Positions 8,960 to 18,721 are shown, counted from the first letter of the stretch. The stretch: 64,000 nt of DNA from an uncultured Clostridia bacterium (GCA_934120395.1 CAKOTZ010000006.1:1-64000), one strand, 5' to 3'. Numbers and translations: made by a program. Notes: generated by a model not told the origin, from the letters alone.

Positions 8960-9014
8960 AAGTGGAGCAAAGTGGAGCAAAGTGGAATAAAATGAAACGA
9001 GGTGAAACGAAGTG
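8960..9014 (+). promoter_or_regulatory. MraZ operator (10-bp direct repeats)
   Basis: Three copies of AAGTGGAGCA-type units run head to tail at 10-bp spacing, followed by three weaker units (AAATG, AGGTG, AAGTG), up to the mraZ start codon. MraZ is known to bind short GTGG-type direct repeats upstream of its own gene, so this is the expected autoregulatory site. Confidence 0.85.
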
Positions 9015-9443
9015 CTTATTGGTGAATATGAACATTCATTAGACGTTAAAGGCAGACTAATTATGCCGTCCAAACTTAGAGAAGACATGGGAGAAAAGTT
9101 TATAATAACAAAAGGTTTAGATGGTTGTTTGTTTGGATTTTCTCAGAACGAATGGGCTAACTTCGAAGAAAAATTAAAAACACTTCCACTAACAAATAAA
9201 AATGCCAGAGATTTTGTAAGATTCTTCTTATCAGGAGCAACAGAGTGTGAAATAGATAAGCAGGGGAGATTCCTAATTTCGGCTAACCTACGTGAATATG
9301 CAGTAATGGATAAAGAAGTTGTAATCATAGGAGTAGGTACTAGAATCGAAATTTGGAATAGAGAAAAATGGAAGGTATATAATAGTGACGAAAACATATC
9401 AGCAGATACAATTGCAGAAAATATGACAATGTTAGGTATATAA
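9012..9443 (+). CDS. mraZ: Transcriptional regulator MraZ
   Basis: MraZ is a ring-shaped AbrB-fold regulator at the head of the division/cell-wall cluster. The 143-residue protein has both SpoVT-AbrB-like halves: GEYEHSLDVKGRLIMPSKLRE near the N-terminus and CEIDKQGRFLISANLREYA in the second half. The GTG start gives the conserved (M)LIGEY beginning, with AGGTGA as the ribosome site. The upstream direct repeats support autoregulation. rsmH follows after an unusual 345-base gap. Confidence 0.96.
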   Translation: MLIGEYEHSLDVKGRLIMPSKLREDMGEKFIITKGLDGCLFGFSQNEWANFEEKLKTLPLTNKNARDFVRFFLSGATECEIDKQGRFLISANLREYAVMDKEVVIIGVGTRIEIWNREKWKVYNSDENISADTIAENMTMLGI

Positions 9444-9467
9444 CTTTTAATAAAAGTTTATATAAAA

Positions 9468-9570
9468 TACAAAAGATTTATAAAAGCACAAAAGAAAAAG
9501 CAACAAAAGATAAAACCTAGAAATACAAAAGAAAAATTTACAAAAGATTTATAAAAGTACAAAAGAAAAA
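9468..9570 (+). repeat. Imperfect 32-bp direct repeat between mraZ and rsmH
   Basis: Two 32-base units, 9468-9499 and 9539-9570, both beginning TACAAAAGATTTATAAAAG, differ at one base. They lie in a 345-base stretch that is purine-rich, reads as lysine-rich junk in all frames and has no start with a ribosome site. I see no gene in it. Confidence 0.75.
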
Positions 9571-9714
9571 ATGAAAGATACAACAGAAGAAAAAATACAA
9601 AAGAAACAATAGAAATAAAACAAATGAAAACAAGATACATAAAATCCGATTTGAAGATAAATAAACAAAAGAGAAGCACAGAAAAAGCAAAAGATTAATA
9701 TTACAATAGGCAGG

Positions 9715-9745
9715 ACAGTTGGTATCGTTTTTACCAACTGTTTTG
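9715..9745 (+). terminator. Terminator or attenuator before rsmH
   Basis: The perfect 10-bp stem ACAGTTGGTA / TACCAACTGT has a short loop and a TTTT tail. It would separate mraZ from the rest of the cluster or act as an attenuator. Confidence 0.7.
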
Positions 9746-9788
9746 CTTAAATATGGAAAGCAATTTAGAGTATAAGAAATGAGGAAAA

Positions 9789-10721
9789 ATGGAGTTTAAG
9801 CATAAACCAGTTTTGCTAAATGAATGTATAGAAGGATTGCAGATAAAAAAAGGCGGAGTATATGTAGATGGCACATTAGGAGGAGCTGGACACAGCTTAG
9901 AAATAGCAAAAGAATTAAATAATACAGGAACCTTAATAGGAATTGACAGAGATGCAGAAGCAATTTTAGCTGCAAAACAAAAATTAAAAGAATTTAATAA
10001 TATAATATATATACAAGATAATCATGACAACATAAAACAGATATTAGAAAAATTAAATATATCCAAAGTCAATGGAATTTTATTAGACTTAGGAATATCT
10101 TCATATCAAATTGATAATGCTGAAAGAGGCTTTAGCTATATGCAAGATGCCACATTAGATATGCGAATGGATCAAAAACAAGAGCTAAGTGCAAAAATAG
10201 TAGTAAATACATATAAGGAAGCAACTTTGGCAAAGATTATTTATGAATATGGAGAGGAAAAATTCTCAAGGCAAATTGCAAGAAAAATAGTACAAGCAAG
10301 AGAGTTAAAACCTATAGAAACAACAAAGGAATTGGTGAAAATCATAGAAGAGGCTGTTCCAGTTGCTGTGCGAAAAAAAGAAGGTCATCCAGCCAAAAGA
10401 ACATTTCAAGCAATTCGCATAGAAGTAAACAATGAAATACAACCACTTTATCAATCAGTTACAAATGCAATTGATTGTTTAGCACCAAAGGGAAGGTTAT
10501 GTATCATAACTTTTCACTCATTAGAAGACAGAGCAGTAAAAAATGCATATCAAGATGCACTTGGAAAATGTATATGTCCTAAGGACTTACCATACTGTAT
10601 ATGTGGAAGACAACCAATAGGAAAAATTATAAATAAGAAACCAATATTACCAACGAAAGATGAGCAAGAAGAAAATGCACGCAGTAGAAGTGCAAAACTA
10701 AGAATTTTAGAAAAAATTTAG
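9789..10721 (+). CDS. rsmH: 16S rRNA (cytosine1402-N4)-methyltransferase
   Basis: RsmH (MraW) methylates C1402 in the ribosomal P site and is a standard second gene of dcw clusters. The 310 residues show HKPVLLNECIEGL at the N-terminus, the SAM loop DGTLGGAGHS, LDLGISSYQID, and the C-terminal ITFHSLEDR motif. The start is ATG 9789 with GAGGAAAA before it. The ftsL-like gene begins 24 bases after its stop. Confidence 0.97.
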   Translation: MEFKHKPVLLNECIEGLQIKKGGVYVDGTLGGAGHSLEIAKELNNTGTLIGIDRDAEAILAAKQKLKEFNNIIYIQDNHDNIKQILEKLNISKVNGILLDLGISSYQIDNAERGFSYMQDATLDMRMDQKQELSAKIVVNTYKEATLAKIIYEYGEEKFSRQIARKIVQARELKPIETTKELVKIIEEAVPVAVRKKEGHPAKRTFQAIRIEVNNEIQPLYQSVTNAIDCLAPKGRLCIITFHSLEDRAVKNAYQDALGKCICPKDLPYCICGRQPIGKIINKKPILPTKDEQEENARSRSAKLRILEKI

Positions 10722-10745
10722 AGAAAGGGAGGGAAATATTCTAAA

Positions 10746-11261
10746 ATGTCAAAATATGGCAATAACTATATGTACGAAACGAGTCCAAGAAAATTAAAAC
10801 CAGAATATACCCCTTCTAAAGAAATAAAAAAGAAAAAAAGTAATACTGCAAAACAAGCAAACAAAAGTTCTGAAAAGAATAAGTCAACTGCAAAAAAGAA
10901 AAAAGTTAAATGTGTAGTTTGGTTAATGCTTGCCTTTGCAGTATTATTTGCAATGAGCTATCAAAATTCAAAAATAAATGAAGAATTTTCGGAATTAAAA
11001 ACTTCTGAAAAGCAATTAGCTTCAATTCAAAAAGAAAACGAACAATTAAAAGCGAAAATAGAAAATAGCTTAAACCTAAGCAATGTAGAACAAAGCGCAA
11101 AAGAACAATTAGGTATGCAAAAAGCTACAACAAAACAAATTAGGTATGTATCATTGCCAAAAAAGGATTATGTAGAATTAGCTTCAGAACAAATAATTAA
11201 AAATAATGAGCAAAATATTTTCCAAAGAATAATTAACTCAGTAATGAATATAGTTAAATAG
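10746..11261 (+). CDS. ftsL: FtsL-like cell-division protein
   Basis: This small bitopic membrane protein fills the FtsL slot between rsmH and the class B PBP. The lysine-rich cytoplasmic tail spans residues 1-57, one membrane segment lies at about 58-75, and an extracytoplasmic coiled coil (about 80-115) includes NVEQSAKEQLGMQKAT, similar to the FtsL/DivIC signature. Sequence similarity within this family is weak, so position and topology carry the call. Confidence 0.75.
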   Translation: MSKYGNNYMYETSPRKLKPEYTPSKEIKKKKSNTAKQANKSSEKNKSTAKKKKVKCVVWLMLAFAVLFAMSYQNSKINEEFSELKTSEKQLASIQKENEQLKAKIENSLNLSNVEQSAKEQLGMQKATTKQIRYVSLPKKDYVELASEQIIKNNEQNIFQRIINSVMNIVK

Positions 11262-11294
11262 AGATGATAAATGTATAATATCATCTCTATTTTT
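11259..11294 (+). terminator. Hairpin with T-run after ftsL
   Basis: The 11-bp perfect stem TAGAGATGATA / TATCATCTCTA plus five Ts starts at the ftsL stop codon. It is inside the cluster, so it may only partly reduce read-through. Confidence 0.7.
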
Positions 11295-11311
11295 GTATAG
11301 GAGTTAAGAAC

Positions 11312-13294
11312 ATGGTAAATATAAAAATGAAAAAAAGAATTCGAAACATGCTTATAATTAGTTTTTTAGTATTCATGGGAATTACAATACGAATAGGATT
11401 TATTCAATTAGTACAAGGAGCTGAACTAAAGGAAAAAGCGTATGGTCAACAAACTTTAGATAGAAATATAAATCCAAAAAGAGGAACAATTTATGATGCA
11501 ACAGGAAAAAATGTACTAGCTGTTAGTGCAACAGTAGAAACTGTTACTATAAATCCTACAAATATTTCAAAGGAGAAGAAAGACATTGTAACAAGAGCTT
11601 TATCGGATATTTTTGAATTAGACTATGATACCGTGTATAAAAAGGTAAACAAAAGGAGTTCAATAGAAACAATTATCAGAAAAGTAGATAAGGAAAAAAC
11701 AGATAGTTTAAGAAAATGGTTAGATGAAAATGATGTGAAGACAGGTGTTAACATAGATGAAGACACAAAAAGGTATTATCCAAACAATGAATTAGCTTCG
11801 CATGTAATTGGGTTTTGTGGCAGTGATAATCAAGGACTAGATGGAATAGAAGCTAAATTTGACGGTGTATTAAAAGGTAGCAAAGGACGAATTTTAAAAT
11901 CCACAGATGCAAGAGGCGGGGAAATAAAAGGAGAGTCAGAAAAATACGTATCAGCAACAGATGGGAAAGACATAGTTTTATCAATAGATATGACCATTCA
12001 AGCAATTGTAGAAAAATACCTAAAACAGGCTTGCGTAGATAATGTGTGTACAGGTGGTGGAAACATAATTATTATGAACCCTAAAACTGGGGATATTTTA
12101 GCTATGGCTACATATCCAAATTATAATTTGAATCAACCTTACGAAATAAACTTAGAAGAAGAAAAAAATACATGGGATACTATGTCACAAAGTGATAAAA
12201 CAAAAGCATTGCAACAAATGTGGAGAAATAAGGCCATAGCTGATGCGTATGAGCCAGGTTCAACATTTAAGCTAATAACAGCTTCAGCAGCATTAGAAGA
12301 AGGTATAACGACGACAGATAAAGAAGGAGAATTTTTGTGTACAGGTTCTATAGAGGTAGGAGGAGTAAAGATTAAATGTTGGCGTTATTACAGACCGCAT
12401 GGAGCAGAAAGCTTAAGACAAGGTCTTATGAATTCATGCAATCCAGTATTTATAGGATTAGGACAGAAAATTGGGAAAGAAAAATATTATGAATATTTAG
12501 AAAAGTTTGGATTGCTTGAAAAAACAGGGATTGCACTTCCAGGAGAAGCAAAAGGAATATTTTTGGCGGAAAATAAAGTAGGACCAGTAGAGTTGGGCAC
12601 AATATCATTTGGACAGAGATTTAAAGTAACACCAATACAACTTATTACAGCAATAAGTACGATAGCAAATAGAGGAGTAAGATGTGAACCAAGAGTTGTA
12701 AAGCAAAGTATAGATTCAATAACGGGAGAAATAGAGGAATATCCAGTAAAAGAAAAAGGTAGGGTGATATCAGAACAAACAGCAAACGACGTACTTAGTA
12801 TGATGGAATCAGTAGTGGCACAAGGCACAGGAAAAAATGCGCAAGTTAGCGGATATTCTGTTGGAGGAAAAACAGGAACATCAGAAGACGGGGTAAATAC
12901 AAACAAATATGTTACCTCTTTTGTTGGAGTTGCACCTGTAAGTGATCCACAGCTTGTAATTCTAGTAACATTATATAATCCAACAGGAGAGGGAGGTCAT
13001 CAAGGAGGTGGAGTGGCAGCACCTGTGGCATCACAAGTTTTAACAGATGTATTAGCATACATGGAAGTATCAAAAGACAATCAAGAAGAACAAAATATAC
13101 AAGAAAGTGTAATAGTACCAGATGTTAGAGGTAGAAACATGAAGGAAGCTATGCAAATATTAAAAGAAAATGAATTAGAACTAAGTATAAGACAAGAAAA
13201 AAATCAAGAATTAGATAAATCAAAAATTATAACACAGCAGTTACCATTACCAGGAATAAATGTGAAAAAAGGAAGTAAAATAGAGGTAGAGTAG
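11312..13294 (+). CDS. Class B penicillin-binding protein (FtsI/SpoVD type)
   Basis: This is a septal peptidoglycan D,D-transpeptidase. The 660 residues comprise an N-terminal membrane anchor (about 14-34), the RGTIYDATG pedestal motif, a transpeptidase domain with S317-T-F-K320 and K520-T-G-T-S, and one C-terminal PASTA domain (from about 600, VPDVRGRNMKEAMQIL). A single PASTA unit after the catalytic domain is typical of SpoVD or PBP2x-like proteins. AGGAG sits 7 bases before ATG 11312. Whether it acts in vegetative division or in sporulation cannot be told; it is the only such gene in this cluster. Confidence 0.93.
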   Translation: MVNIKMKKRIRNMLIISFLVFMGITIRIGFIQLVQGAELKEKAYGQQTLDRNINPKRGTIYDATGKNVLAVSATVETVTINPTNISKEKKDIVTRALSDIFELDYDTVYKKVNKRSSIETIIRKVDKEKTDSLRKWLDENDVKTGVNIDEDTKRYYPNNELASHVIGFCGSDNQGLDGIEAKFDGVLKGSKGRILKSTDARGGEIKGESEKYVSATDGKDIVLSIDMTIQAIVEKYLKQACVDNVCTGGGNIIIMNPKTGDILAMATYPNYNLNQPYEINLEEEKNTWDTMSQSDKTKALQQMWRNKAIADAYEPGSTFKLITASAALEEGITTTDKEGEFLCTGSIEVGGVKIKCWRYYRPHGAESLRQGLMNSCNPVFIGLGQKIGKEKYYEYLEKFGLLEKTGIALPGEAKGIFLAENKVGPVELGTISFGQRFKVTPIQLITAISTIANRGVRCEPRVVKQSIDSITGEIEEYPVKEKGRVISEQTANDVLSMMESVVAQGTGKNAQVSGYSVGGKTGTSEDGVNTNKYVTSFVGVAPVSDPQLVILVTLYNPTGEGGHQGGGVAAPVASQVLTDVLAYMEVSKDNQEEQNIQESVIVPDVRGRNMKEAMQILKENELELSIRQEKNQELDKSKIITQQLPLPGINVKKGSKIEVE

Positions 13295-13345
13295 CAATAA
13301 ACTTAAATGGCAAAGTGAGAGATAATTATAATTTTAATAAAAGTC

Positions 13346-13374
13346 TATACAAACGAAAAAAATAATTATATAAT
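13346..13374 (+). promoter_or_regulatory. Possible internal promoter before murE
   Basis: TATACA, 17 bases, TATAAT, in the 116-base gap before murE. Confidence 0.5.
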
Positions 13375-13410
13375 ATAGCTTGAAAAATAATCCAAATGGG
13401 AGAGATGATT

Positions 13411-14901
13411 ATGGAACTTAAAAAAATATTAGCAGGACTGGATGGATTAAAAGCAAAAGGAAATTTAGATATAAATATAAAAAAAATAGAAAGTGATTCA
13501 AGAAAAATCGAAGAAGGTGACTTATTTGTTGCAATAAAAGGATTTGAAACGGATGGACACGAATATATAAATGAAGCAATAAAAAAAGGTGCAATTGCGA
13601 TAATGGTTGAAGATGGAACAGAGCTAAAAAAATTAAAACTACCAGAAAATGTTACATTAATTGTAGCTCCAAATACAAGACATAGCATAGCTATAATGGC
13701 ATGCAATTTTTTTGGAAATCCATCAAGAAAATTTAAATTAATAGGAATAACAGGAACAAAGGGAAAAACAACAACATCATTTATGTTAAAAGCAATACTA
13801 GAAAAACAGGGACTAAAAGTAGGGCTAATAGGAACAATTGCAAAATACATAGGAAACAAATGTCTAGGAGAAAGTAGCAGAACAACTCCAGATAGCTTAG
13901 AATTGCAAGAATTGTTTGCGAAAATGGTAGAAGAGAAGGTTGACGTTGTTGTAATGGAAGTATCTTCACAAAGCTTAAAATTAGATAGAGTATACGGTTG
14001 TGACTTTGACATAGGAATATTTACAAATTTTTTAAGAGATCATATAAGTGAAAAAGAACATCCAAATATGGAAGACTATTTTGCATCAAAAGTTAAGTTG
14101 TTTAATATGTGCAAGACAGCATACATAAATGCAGACGATTTTCAGGTAATAAAACTAGAAAAGATGGATTTGAAAAGCGAAATAAAAACTTTTGGAATAG
14201 ATAATATGTGTAATATATTAGCAAAAGATATTACAGTAACAAATAGTTCAGTAGATTTTAAAGTGAAAATTGAAAATAAAAATGAAAGAGTAAAAGCATA
14301 TATACCGGGTAGATTTAGTGTGTACAATGCCCTAGCTGCAATAGCGGTGGCAATGCAATTAGGAGTATCAGCTGAAAATATAAAATCAGCACTAGAAGAG
14401 GTAAGAGTACCAGGAAGAAGTGAATTGGTAACTAATAAAAAAGACCTAGTTATTATGATAGATTACGCACACACACCAGAAAGTTTAGAAAGTATATTAA
14501 ATGCAGTTAAGTCATATACAAAAGGAAGAGTAATTTGTGTATTTGGTTGTGGAGGAGATAGAGATCGTACCAAAAGACCATTAATGGGCGAAGTGGCAGG
14601 AAGAATTGCAGATTACAGTATTATAACATCTGACAATCCAAGAACAGAGGAACCAAATGAAATTATAAAAGAAATAGAAATAGGAATGAAAAAAACAAAA
14701 GGAAAATATACATGTATAGAAAATAGAAGAGAAGCAATAAAAGAAGCAATAAAGATGGCGAATAAAAGAGACTTAATTTTATTAGCAGGCAAAGGACATG
14801 AGCCATATCAAGAAATAAATGGAGTAAAACATCCATTTGATGAAAGAATTATAGTCAAAGAACTTATTGAAGAATGTGAGAAAAACGAAAAGAAAAAGTA
14901 G
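13411..14901 (+). CDS. murE: UDP-MurNAc-L-Ala-D-Glu:meso-DAP ligase
   Basis: MurE adds the third amino acid of the peptidoglycan stem. It shows the ATP-binding ITGTKGKTTTSFML loop, DYAHTPESL and the DNPRTEEP motif, whose DNPR sequence is the usual meso-diaminopimelate recognition signature. I therefore infer a DAP-type wall. ATG codons at 13396, 13405 and 13411 are possible; GGGAGAG at 13398-13404 best serves 13411, giving MELKKIL and 496 residues. mraY follows after 13 bases. No murF or murD gene lies in this cluster. Confidence 0.95.
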   Translation: MELKKILAGLDGLKAKGNLDINIKKIESDSRKIEEGDLFVAIKGFETDGHEYINEAIKKGAIAIMVEDGTELKKLKLPENVTLIVAPNTRHSIAIMACNFFGNPSRKFKLIGITGTKGKTTTSFMLKAILEKQGLKVGLIGTIAKYIGNKCLGESSRTTPDSLELQELFAKMVEEKVDVVVMEVSSQSLKLDRVYGCDFDIGIFTNFLRDHISEKEHPNMEDYFASKVKLFNMCKTAYINADDFQVIKLEKMDLKSEIKTFGIDNMCNILAKDITVTNSSVDFKVKIENKNERVKAYIPGRFSVYNALAAIAVAMQLGVSAENIKSALEEVRVPGRSELVTNKKDLVIMIDYAHTPESLESILNAVKSYTKGRVICVFGCGGDRDRTKRPLMGEVAGRIADYSIITSDNPRTEEPNEIIKEIEIGMKKTKGKYTCIENRREAIKEAIKMANKRDLILLAGKGHEPYQEINGVKHPFDERIIVKELIEECEKNEKKK

Positions 14902-14914
14902 GGAGTGATTTATT

Positions 14915-15893
14915 TTGGATTTCCAACTTAAAGTATTGCTATTATCATTTGCAATAACCGTTGTAGCATCAATAATATTAATACCAATACTAAAAAGAAT
15001 GAAAGTAGGGCAAACAGAAAGAGAGGACGGACCAAAATCTCACATTGTAAAGCAAGGAACACCAACAATGGGTGGAATAATCATCATGATTAGTGTAATA
15101 TTAACTTCTGCTGCTGGATTTCTCTATTATTATCCAAAGGAAATAGATGTAGCAGTAAAAATATTACCATTAGTATTTATAGCATTAGGTTTTGGAACTG
15201 TTGGATTGGTTGATGACTTTAAAAAAGTAGTATTTAAAGATACAGTGGGACTGAAACCAGCCTATAAAATGTTAGGATTGTTAATAGTATCAGTAGTATT
15301 TGTTATATATCTAACACAGGTTATAAAATTGGGAACAGAAACATACATACCGTTTTTTAAAGTTTATATAGATTTACCAATATGGATTTATATACCATTT
15401 GCAATTTTTGTAATATTAGCAACAACAAATGCAGTAAATTTGACAGATGGAGTAGATGGATTAGCAAGTAGTGTAAGTGCAATCATTATGACTTTCATAA
15501 CAGTTGTGGCAATTATGTTAGATGTAAAAGAAGTAACAGTCTTTGGAAGTGTAGTAGTAGGTTCGTGTTTAGGATTCTTGTTATTTAACTTACACACTGC
15601 TAAAGTTATGATGGGAGATACAGGTTCATTATTGTTACGGAGGAATAATTGCATCAACAGCTTTATATTTAAAAATGCCACTAATATTAATTATAGTAGC
15701 ATTGGTACCAATAATAGAAACATTATCTGTAATGCTACAGGTAATATATTATAAGAAAACAGGAAAAAGAATATTAAAAATGGCACCAATACATCATCAT
15801 TTTGAGCTTTGCAATTGGAAGGAAAATAAAATAGTATCAGTATTTAGTTTAGCAACTTTAATTTTATGCATTGTGGGATTATATGCAATTTAA
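14915..15893 (+). CDS. mraY: Phospho-MurNAc-pentapeptide transferase, with +1 frameshift
   Basis: MraY makes lipid I from UDP-MurNAc-pentapeptide and undecaprenyl phosphate in the membrane. A TTG start (14915) lies after GGGAGTGA. The frame is continuous to MMGDTGSL and then meets CGG at 15638. Dropping that C gives GSLLLGGIIAST in place of the non-family reading, and the gene then runs through LVPIIETLSV and the catalytic/UDP-binding APIHHHFE to a stop at 15893 (325 residues, family length). In the unshifted frame the protein ends at 15754 without the essential HHH motif. As MraY is essential, I infer translational +1 recoding at CGGA, with assembly error as the alternative. Confidence 0.93.
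15638..15641 (+). other. +1 frameshift site CGGA (mraY)
   Basis: The zero frame reads TTA CGG AGG. Skipping C15638 restores TTA GGA GGA ATA and the conserved Gly-Gly after MGDTGSL. Confidence 0.85.
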
Positions 15894-15909
15894 ATGAAAG
15901 GGGAATGAT

Positions 15910-17045
15910 ATGGCAAAAGCAATCGAAAAGAACAATAAAAAAGAAGTAAATAAACCAGCAGATTTTATATTATGCATAACAGTGCTATTGCTATTGGCAT
16001 TAGGAATCATTATGGTTTTATCAGCGAGTTCTCCTTCTTCTTTTGCAGCAACAGGTAGCAGTTACACTTATGTAACAAAACAGGCAATGCTTGGTGCAAT
16101 TGGTGTTGTAGCCATGTTTGTAATATCTAAAATAGATTACAGAATATATAAAAAGTTTTACAAGCTAGCCTATGTAGGTTCGCTTGTTCTTTTGGCAATT
16201 GTACCTATTGTAGGTAGAGAAATAAATGGAGCAAAAAGATGGATAGACCTTGGAATTACTACATTTCAGCCATCTGAGTTGGCAAAAATAGGGTTAATAA
16301 TTTTTTATGCAGCGTATTTGAGTAAAAACAGAGAAAAACTAAAAAACGTATGGAGTGGATTCTTTTTACCATTTGCATATTTAGTGCCAATAGCAGTAAT
16401 ATTATTGGGGTTTCAGGAGCACTTTAGTGCAACACTAATAATAGTAATGGTAGTATCAATAATGATGTTAATTGCAGGAAGTAAACTCTCATATTTTATG
16501 ACTATAGGATTAAGTGGAGCGGTTTTAGCAATAATATTCATACTTACAAAAGGTGCAGAATTTAGAATGGGACGTATAACATCATTCTTGGATCCGTGGG
16601 CAGACCCAACAGGAGATAGTTGGCAAATCATACAAAGTTTATATGCAATAGGCTCGGGAGGACTATTTGGAGCAGGCTTACGGACAAAGCAAGCAAAAGT
16701 ACCTATATATACCGGAACCACATAACGATTTTATTTTTGCTGTATTATCAGAAGAACTAGGATTTGTTGGATGTGCAGTGGTAATACTATTATTTGCAAT
16801 ATTTGTATGGAGAGGTGTAGTTATTGCCATGAAGGCACCAGACATGTTTGGAAGTCTAATTGCAGTTGGAATTACAGCTTTAGTTGGATTGCAAGCTGTA
16901 ATAAATATTGCGGTTGTAACAGGGTCGATGCCAGTTACAGGAATGCCGTTGCCGTTCTTTAGTTACCGGAGGAACAGCGCTAATTATTTTGCTCTGTGGA
17001 GTGGGAATACTATTAAATATATCTCGTCAAAGTTCGAAAGTATAA
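15910..17045 (+). CDS. ftsW: SEDS peptidoglycan polymerase FtsW, with two +1 frameshifts
   Basis: FtsW polymerises lipid II at the septum together with the class B PBP. The three reading-frame pieces join into one 377-residue polytopic protein when single Cs at 16681 and 16967 are skipped. The joints fall in the most conserved SEDS motifs: GSGGLFGAGLGQSKQKY and PLPFFSYGGTALI. The end at 17045 leaves a proper 13-base gap with AGGAGG before murG. Without recoding the protein would stop at 16725. Two independent insertions of the same type in one essential gene argue against random decay. Confidence 0.93.
16681..16684 (+). other. +1 frameshift site CGGA (ftsW, first)
   Basis: The zero frame reads TTA CGG ACA. 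Skipping C16681 gives TTA GGA CAA, restoring the family motif GAGLGQSKQK. Confidence 0.85.
16967..16970 (+). other. +1 frameshift site CGGA (ftsW, second)
   Basis: The zero frame reads AGT TAC CGG AGG. Skipping C16967 gives SYGGTALI, the hallmark C-terminal motif of SEDS proteins. Confidence 0.85.
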
Positions 17046-17058
17046 AAGGAGGAAAAAA

Positions 17059-18171
17059 ATGCGTGTTATAATAGCAGCAGCTGGAACAGGTGGACATATA
17101 AACCCAGGAATAGCTATTGCAAACAAAATAATGCAAGAGGACAATAATTCAAAAGTCATATTTATAGGGACAACTAGAGGTATTGAAAATGATTTAGTAC
17201 CTAGAGCGGGTTATGAACTAAAAACAATAGAAGCCTATGGTTTAAGTAAAAAAATAAATTTAGATAGTATAAGAAAAAATATAAAAACAATACAAGCGAT
17301 TAAAAGTGCAAAAAAAATAATAGATGATTTTAAACCAGATCTTGTAATAGGAACAGGAGGATATATTTGTGGACCTGTTATAATGGCGGCAAAGAAAAGA
17401 AAAATTGCAACAATGCTACATGAAAGCAATGCGTTTCCAGGTCTTGCAGTAAAAATGTTATCAAAAAAAGTAGATACTGTACTGGTAGGGTTTAAAGAAG
17501 CAAAAAATTATTTGCCAAAAGCAAAAAAAGTGGTGGTAACAGGAACACCTACAAAAATTAATAAAAAAAATTTGAGCGTAGAAGAAAAGAAATTACAAAA
17601 AGAAAGAATAGGATTAAAAGCAAATTTGCCTACGGTATTGATTTTTGGAGGCAGTCAAGGAGCAAAAAAAATAAATGATGAGGTATTACCAATCATAGAA
17701 AACGAAAAAAATGAGAATTATCAAATATTATGGGCACCAGGACAAAAAAATTATGATGAAGTAAAACAAGAATTAGAAGACAAGGCTAAAAATATACAAA
17801 ATATAAAAAATGCAAAAGTAGTACCATATATTTATAATATGGAGGAAGCGATGAATGTTGCGGACTTACTTGTATGCAGAAGTGGGGCAATTACAATAAC
17901 TGAAATTGCAAAGCTAGGAAAGCCAGCTATATTTATACCATTACCTAATGTGAGTCAAAATCATCAAGAAAAAAATGCAAAAGTATTGCAAAAAGTTGGT
18001 GCAGCGTATATAATATTGAATTCAGATTTAACAGCAGATAAACTACATGAAACTATAGAAGAAGTTATTACAAAGCCAGACAAACTAAATATGATGGGAG
18101 AAAATGCACAAAAAATAGAAGTTACGCATGTTGAAGATAAAATTTATGAGGAAATAAAAAAATTGTTGTAA
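17059..18171 (+). CDS. murG: Undecaprenyl-PP-MurNAc-pentapeptide GlcNAc transferase
   Basis: MurG converts lipid I to lipid II at the inner face of the membrane. The 370-residue GT28-type protein has AAGTGGHINPGIAIA at the N-terminus, LIFGGSQGAKKIND in the middle and the C-terminal UDP-GlcNAc site with CRSGAITITEIAKLGKP. The start is ATG 17059 with AGGAGG upstream. It closes the cluster; no ftsQ, ftsA or ftsZ follows here. Confidence 0.96.
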   Translation: MRVIIAAAGTGGHINPGIAIANKIMQEDNNSKVIFIGTTRGIENDLVPRAGYELKTIEAYGLSKKINLDSIRKNIKTIQAIKSAKKIIDDFKPDLVIGTGGYICGPVIMAAKKRKIATMLHESNAFPGLAVKMLSKKVDTVLVGFKEAKNYLPKAKKVVVTGTPTKINKKNLSVEEKKLQKERIGLKANLPTVLIFGGSQGAKKINDEVLPIIENEKNENYQILWAPGQKNYDEVKQELEDKAKNIQNIKNAKVVPYIYNMEEAMNVADLLVCRSGAITITEIAKLGKPAIFIPLPNVSQNHQEKNAKVLQKVGAAYIILNSDLTADKLHETIEEVITKPDKLNMMGENAQKIEVTHVEDKIYEEIKKLL

Positions 18172-18400
18172 GCTATGTTTCTGTAAGTTTACAAAAAATA
18201 CAAAATAATGACATAGTTATTTCTTGAACTTTAAGTTTTTGTTACGTATACTATGAAATTTGTAAATATGGCAGAAAATAAAGTAAAAAATGGCGAAAGA
18301 ATAAATAAATTGTTAAAACGTGCGACCAAAATTACTTGCAACCATGCAAAAATAAGGTATATAGTAAACTTAGTAAAAGCAAACAAAAGGGGGAAGTAAT

Positions 18401-18721
18401 TTGGGAGATACAAAATTTTTATATGGAGAGGTATTTTTAGAAGCAGAAGACTTAAAAGAAAGGAGTACCAAGAATCCAATAGAATTGATGTATTACAAAA
18501 CACAACAAAGCAGAAATAGTTTAAACAATCAACCTTATAAAATATTTGGGATAGAAGTAATAAAAAAAGAACGTATAGGAGAGAAAATTCAAATAGAAAG
18601 TAGTAAAATAGAATATATAAGCAAAAATGAAAAAACAGTAGATAAACTAATGGAACTTCTGAAAAATAATACAGTAACGCCGATTACATTAGAAGACGTA
18701 ATAGGAGATATATTACATTAA
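18401..18721 (+). CDS. Small conserved hypothetical protein (DUF6514-like)
   Basis: This is a 106-residue soluble protein starting at TTG 18401 behind GGGGGAAG. It has an N-terminal beta-rich half, with a YGIEV-like segment (IFGIEVIKKE), and ends in PITLEDVIGDIL. It recalls the small Bacillota family DUF6514 of unknown function, but the match is by eye. The 229 bases between murG and this gene hold no clear feature. A hairpin follows directly. Confidence 0.55.
   Translation: MGDTKFLYGEVFLEAEDLKERSTKNPIELMYYKTQQSRNSLNNQPYKIFGIEVIKKERIGEKIQIESSKIEYISKNEKTVDKLMELLKNNTVTPITLEDVIGDILH

Noticed and set aside
9458..9737. Minus-strand frames in the mraZ-rsmH gap rich in Phe/Leu
   Set aside because: They are low-complexity shadows of A-rich sequence with no ribosome site.
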